In this document: positions 61,310 to 64,000 of the stretch, piece by piece | How positions within the stretch are numbered: position 1 is the stretch's first letter | How the letters are laid out: the number at the start of each line of letters is the position of its first letter | Assembly (NCBI GenBank): GCA_017937865.1 | Contig: JAGBCU010000008.1 | Location: 62,001-126,000 of the forward strand | From: Clostridia bacterium | GTDB lineage: Bacteria > Bacillota > Clostridia > Oscillospirales > Acutalibacteraceae | Length of the DNA: 64,000 bases | Reading direction: 5' to 3' | Notes under the pieces: model-generated | What the model saw: the letters and a program-made list of their open reading frames with translations, nothing else | What the model was told of the DNA's origin: nothing | The model's database searches: none | Translations under genes and position numbers: made by a program

Positions 61310-62485
61310 ATGACAGATTTATTGAAATCATTGCGTACTTGGGTTGAAATAGACCTTGATGCCCTTGATTATAACTTTAACTGTGTAAAAGAATCATTAC
61401 CCCAAAATATAAAAATGTTAGCTGTGGTTAAAGCAAATGCTTACGGTCACGGTGCTGTTAAGGTTGCAAAATTTCTTGAAAATAAGGCTGATTACCTTGC
61501 GGTTGCCGCAACCGACGAGGCTTTAGAGATAAGAAAAAGCGGTGTTAATTCACCTATTCTTCTTTTAGGCCATATCCCTTACGGCGATTACGATAACGTT
61601 GTAAAATACGATTTTACACCTACCGTTTCAGATTTTACGGAAGCAAAGCTCCTTTCTGACAGTGCTGTAAAGTTAGAGAAAACAGCAAAGCTTCATATAG
61701 CGGTGGATACGGGTATGTCAAGAATCGGCTTTGCCGATTGCGATGAATCTGTTGACGAAATCAAAAAAATAAAACAGCTTCCCAACGTTATTATTGAAGG
61801 CGTTTTCAGTCATTTTGCCGCGGCTGATACAACCGATAAAGCCTATACGGAAATGCAGATTTCACGTTTCGACAGCTTTACTGAGAAGCTTGAAAAAGCA
61901 GGGGTAAATATCCCAATAAAGCATTTCTATAACAGTGCAGGTATTGCAGATTTAGACTCTAAATATAATATGGTGCGTCAGGGCATTATTTTATATGGCT
62001 TAAACCCCTCTGATGAGGTGGAGTATAAAAATATTGAAAAGCCCCGCCCCGTAATGAGTATGAAAACAAGAGTTGTTCAGGTGAAAACCGTACCTGAAAA
62101 CACAAGCATAAGCTACGGCTGTACTTATAAAACAAATGCACCTACAAGAGTTGCAACTCTCTGCGCAGGCTATGCCGACGGTGTGCCGAGGCTTCTTTCT
62201 AATAACGGCGAAGTCCTTATAAGAGGCAAGCGTGCAAGGATTTTAGGCAGAGTTTGTATGGATCAGTTTATGGTAGACGTTACAGATATTCCCGAAACAG
62301 AGGTAGGCGACACCGCAACAATTTTCGGTAAAGACGGTGACGATTTTATTTCAGTTGACGTAATTGCCGAAAAGGCGGGTACAATCAACTACGAAATCGT
62401 TTGTGATATCAATAGCCGTGTTTCAAGAGTTTATATGAAAAACGGTGAAGCGGAAAGCGTATTCTGTTATTTACCACACGAATAA
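61310..62485 (+). CDS. alr: Alanine racemase
   Basis: PLP enzyme that makes D-alanine for peptidoglycan. It has 391 residues. The PLP-binding Lys is in AVVKANAYGHG near residue 40. The second catalytic residue, Tyr, is in SISYGCTYKT, and MVRQGIILYGLNPS and GRVCMDQFMVDV are further signatures. It is monocistronic, ending at a terminator. Confidence 0.96.
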   Translation: MTDLLKSLRTWVEIDLDALDYNFNCVKESLPQNIKMLAVVKANAYGHGAVKVAKFLENKADYLAVAATDEALEIRKSGVNSPILLLGHIPYGDYDNVVKYDFTPTVSDFTEAKLLSDSAVKLEKTAKLHIAVDTGMSRIGFADCDESVDEIKKIKQLPNVIIEGVFSHFAAADTTDKAYTEMQISRFDSFTEKLEKAGVNIPIKHFYNSAGIADLDSKYNMVRQGIILYGLNPSDEVEYKNIEKPRPVMSMKTRVVQVKTVPENTSISYGCTYKTNAPTRVATLCAGYADGVPRLLSNNGEVLIRGKRARILGRVCMDQFMVDVTDIPETEVGDTATIFGKDGDDFISVDVIAEKAGTINYEIVCDINSRVSRVYMKNGEAESVFCYLPHE

Positions 62486-62494
62486 TAAAAACAT

Positions 62495-62529
62495 AAAAAA
62501 GCTTCCTATCGCAAGATAGGAAGCTTTTT
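62495..62529. terminator. Bidirectional Rho-independent terminator
   Basis: Perfect 16-nt arms (AAAAAAGCTTCCTATC type), GCAA loop, T-run. It sits between convergent alr and the hydrolase. Confidence 0.92.
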
Positions 62530-62543
62530 GTTGTAATTAAAGA

Positions 62544-64000
62544 TTACATATCACCGAAGCCGGCACCGCCGAATAAGATGTAGAACAATTTGCTTAATAC
62601 TTCAACGATTTGAGCTAATGCGTTACTGAAATCCATATAAGCGCCGTTTTCTTTGGGTGCTTCGTTGATTTCGCCGTTTTCGTATTTTTCAACCTTATCA
62701 CAAACGCTGTAGAAGTTTGCCTTTGCAGCTTCGAATTCATTAATATCAACAACTGTGTTATTAAGAGCTTCTTCAGCCTGAGCGATTGCATCTTCAAGCT
62801 CTGCTTTTAATTCGGGTGAAAGCTTGCTTGTGTCGTATGCTTTCATTTCCTCAACGTCACGCATAAGACCCTTTGAGTTTCTGCCTACGTTAAATTGAGG
62901 GAATCTATCGGGGTAAGAATGAACACTTGTGAAGCTGTTGTCAGTAAGAATAGCTGCTGCGAGCTTCATAATAACGTCATTTGAACCTGTTTTTTCGTGG
63001 TCCTGATTGTAGAAATAGAAGGTTGTTTCAGGAAGAAGACCTGTGCAAACGTCAACGATACCGTTGGGGTCTGTGTGGTCGTGGTTCTGAGGATCTTCAC
63101 AGTTAGAGTGAGTAGGAACGTAATCAGCAGGAAGCTTTTTATCAACGCCTAAGCTGAAAGCACCCATTGAGGTTGAATCAAGCTGAATAATACCGTCAGC
63201 ATTAACGTCGTCGTAAGAGTCAACTAACTGATAAAGAGGATAGTTGTAGTCAACAACGTCAAAAATTTCAACACCGTCAGCCTTTGCCTGAAGAATGTTA
63301 GCATCGGAATTACATTGAGCTCCGTAATACCAGTCTGCCTGAGCTAAGATGTTTTCAAGACCCTCGTCAAGAAGATACATTTCTCTGCAAGCAGGGTAAT
63401 TGCCTGAAGGACAAAGGCCCCAGAAAAGAGTTGAATATCTTAAGTAGTCTTCGATAAGAACTTTAACCGCAATGTCAAGAATATTGTTGATATCTGCGTT
63501 GGGTAAAATTCTGAGAATGATGTTTACAAGATAGCTCATCATATCATCCTCGCCCATAAGAGCAGGGAACATTGTGTTGTAAAGCTCGTAGCTATCGTCA
63601 AGAAGACCGTACTGATAAATTTCACCCATAAGAATTGAACCGTCAAGAGCAGGTACGATGAAAAGAATTCTGTGAATATCTTCAGCAACGCTTCTGCCGT
63701 TATCAGCATAAATCTGTAAAAGTGCGTTTGCAACAGAGCCGCCTTGGCTTATAGGTACGATATTAACCTTGTCAGAGCCGGAATCAGCCTTTACAAACTG
63801 AATGAAATCGTAAAGCTCCTGAGCAGTATCAATCATATTGCCGAAAGAAGCGTATGAGAAGAAATAAAGATTTTCTTCACCTGCAATATCAATATAATTC
63901 TGTAAAGGAATCTGATCAAGAATATATTCCTGGTCGTATGCTGAAAGGTCTCTGAAGCTGTCGTTGTACTTTGTAGCACGGATATCGTGAACAAATTTAC
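62544..64000 (-). CDS. Surface alpha/beta hydrolase with C-terminal hydrophobic tail (5' end outside window)
   Basis: The frame stays open to the edge of the window, so at least 485 residues are present and the start is missing. VNIVPISQGGSVANALLQ is a GxSxG-like nucleophile elbow (Ser in ISQGG), followed by a large lid-like region. HSNCEDPQNHDHTDP is a possible metal- or catalytic-His-rich segment. A helical FIVAR-like module (LSPELKAELEDAIAQAEEAL) and a hydrophobic tail (ALAQIVEVLSKLFYILFGG) end the protein. Probably a secreted lipase or esterase-like enzyme; the substrate is unknown. Confidence 0.75.
   Translation of the reverse strand, partial: KFVHDIRATKYNDSFRDLSAYDQEYILDQIPLQNYIDIAGEENLYFFSYASFGNMIDTAQELYDFIQFVKADSGSDKVNIVPISQGGSVANALLQIYADNGRSVAEDIHRILFIVPALDGSILMGEIYQYGLLDDSYELYNTMFPALMGEDDMMSYLVNIILRILPNADINNILDIAVKVLIEDYLRYSTLFWGLCPSGNYPACREMYLLDEGLENILAQADWYYGAQCNSDANILQAKADGVEIFDVVDYNYPLYQLVDSYDDVNADGIIQLDSTSMGAFSLGVDKKLPADYVPTHSNCEDPQNHDHTDPNGIVDVCTGLLPETTFYFYNQDHEKTGSNDVIMKLAAAILTDNSFTSVHSYPDRFPQFNVGRNSKGLMRDVEEMKAYDTSKLSPELKAELEDAIAQAEEALNNTVVDINEFEAAKANFYSVCDKVEKYENGEINEAPKENGAYMDFSNALAQIVEVLSKLFYILFGGAGFGDM

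Overview
The window looks like a chromosomal piece of an AT-rich member of the Clostridia, most like an uncultured gut or rumen Oscillospiraceae/Ruminococcaceae-type anaerobe. The evidence is strong AGGAGG-type ribosome sites, sigma-A promoters, TTG and GTG starts, two dockerin-bearing secreted proteins, a SCIFF (ranthipeptide) precursor with its radical-SAM maturase, and many genes for plant or mucin sugar use (rhamnose, GH2, GH38).

Layout. 1-1.43 kb: end of a rhamnose operon (rhaA, rhaD) facing a GPH sugar transporter. 3.1-7.0 kb (minus): cyclophilin, a dockerin protein, a TetR regulator, and an ArsR/CDF metal-export pair. 7.2-11.2 kb: a 1337-residue surface protein with FN3-like modules and about 14 C-terminal 22-residue repeats. 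11.3-17.8 kb (minus): tatD, metG, a GH2 enzyme and a CCA-adding-type nucleotidyltransferase. 18.2 kb: a G5/3D cell-wall protein. 20-27.8 kb: a complete arginine operon argGHCJBDF, with two ARG-box-like dyads over its promoter. 28.2-34.3 kb: two paralogous metallophosphoesterases flanking a GH2 enzyme and an unrecognised propeller plus alpha-helical protein. 34.4-40.9 kb (minus): the F-type ATP synthase operon. 41.1-44.0 kb: SCIFF peptide, its maturase and a PLP decarboxylase. 44.0-46.7 kb: tRNA-Pro with a duplicated 3' flank, a small XRE locus, a Phd/Doc toxin-antitoxin pair and a phosphate transporter. 47.1-50.3 kb (minus): GH38 alpha-mannosidase. 50.4-52.5 kb: XRE regulator and a GLUG/dockerin protein. 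52.7-56.9 kb: two Gfo/Idh/MocA oxidoreductases and two TIM-barrel isomerases. 57.5-61.2 kb: MgtE with an attenuator-like leader, a metallophosphoesterase and a GDPD. 61.3 kb: alanine racemase. 62.5-64 kb: the start-truncated part of a surface alpha/beta hydrolase.

Main point of interest. In the ATP synthase operon there is no separate delta gene. One 736-codon frame (36908-39118, minus) joins a b-type membrane stalk, a delta C-terminal domain and a full-length catalytic-core alpha subunit. A second, ordinary b gene lies just upstream. Because F1 contains three alpha subunits but one delta, this fusion forces an unusual stator stoichiometry, internal initiation or processing. Other leads are an attenuation-like leader with a 28-codon ORF before mgtE, a LytTR-type direct repeat before the GLUG/dockerin gene, paired operators 25 bp apart at both small XRE loci, a sugar oxidoreductase/isomerase cluster resembling 3-keto-glycoside pathways, and an intergenic repeat family present twice.

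All functional calls come from reading motifs and context by eye; no database search was run.
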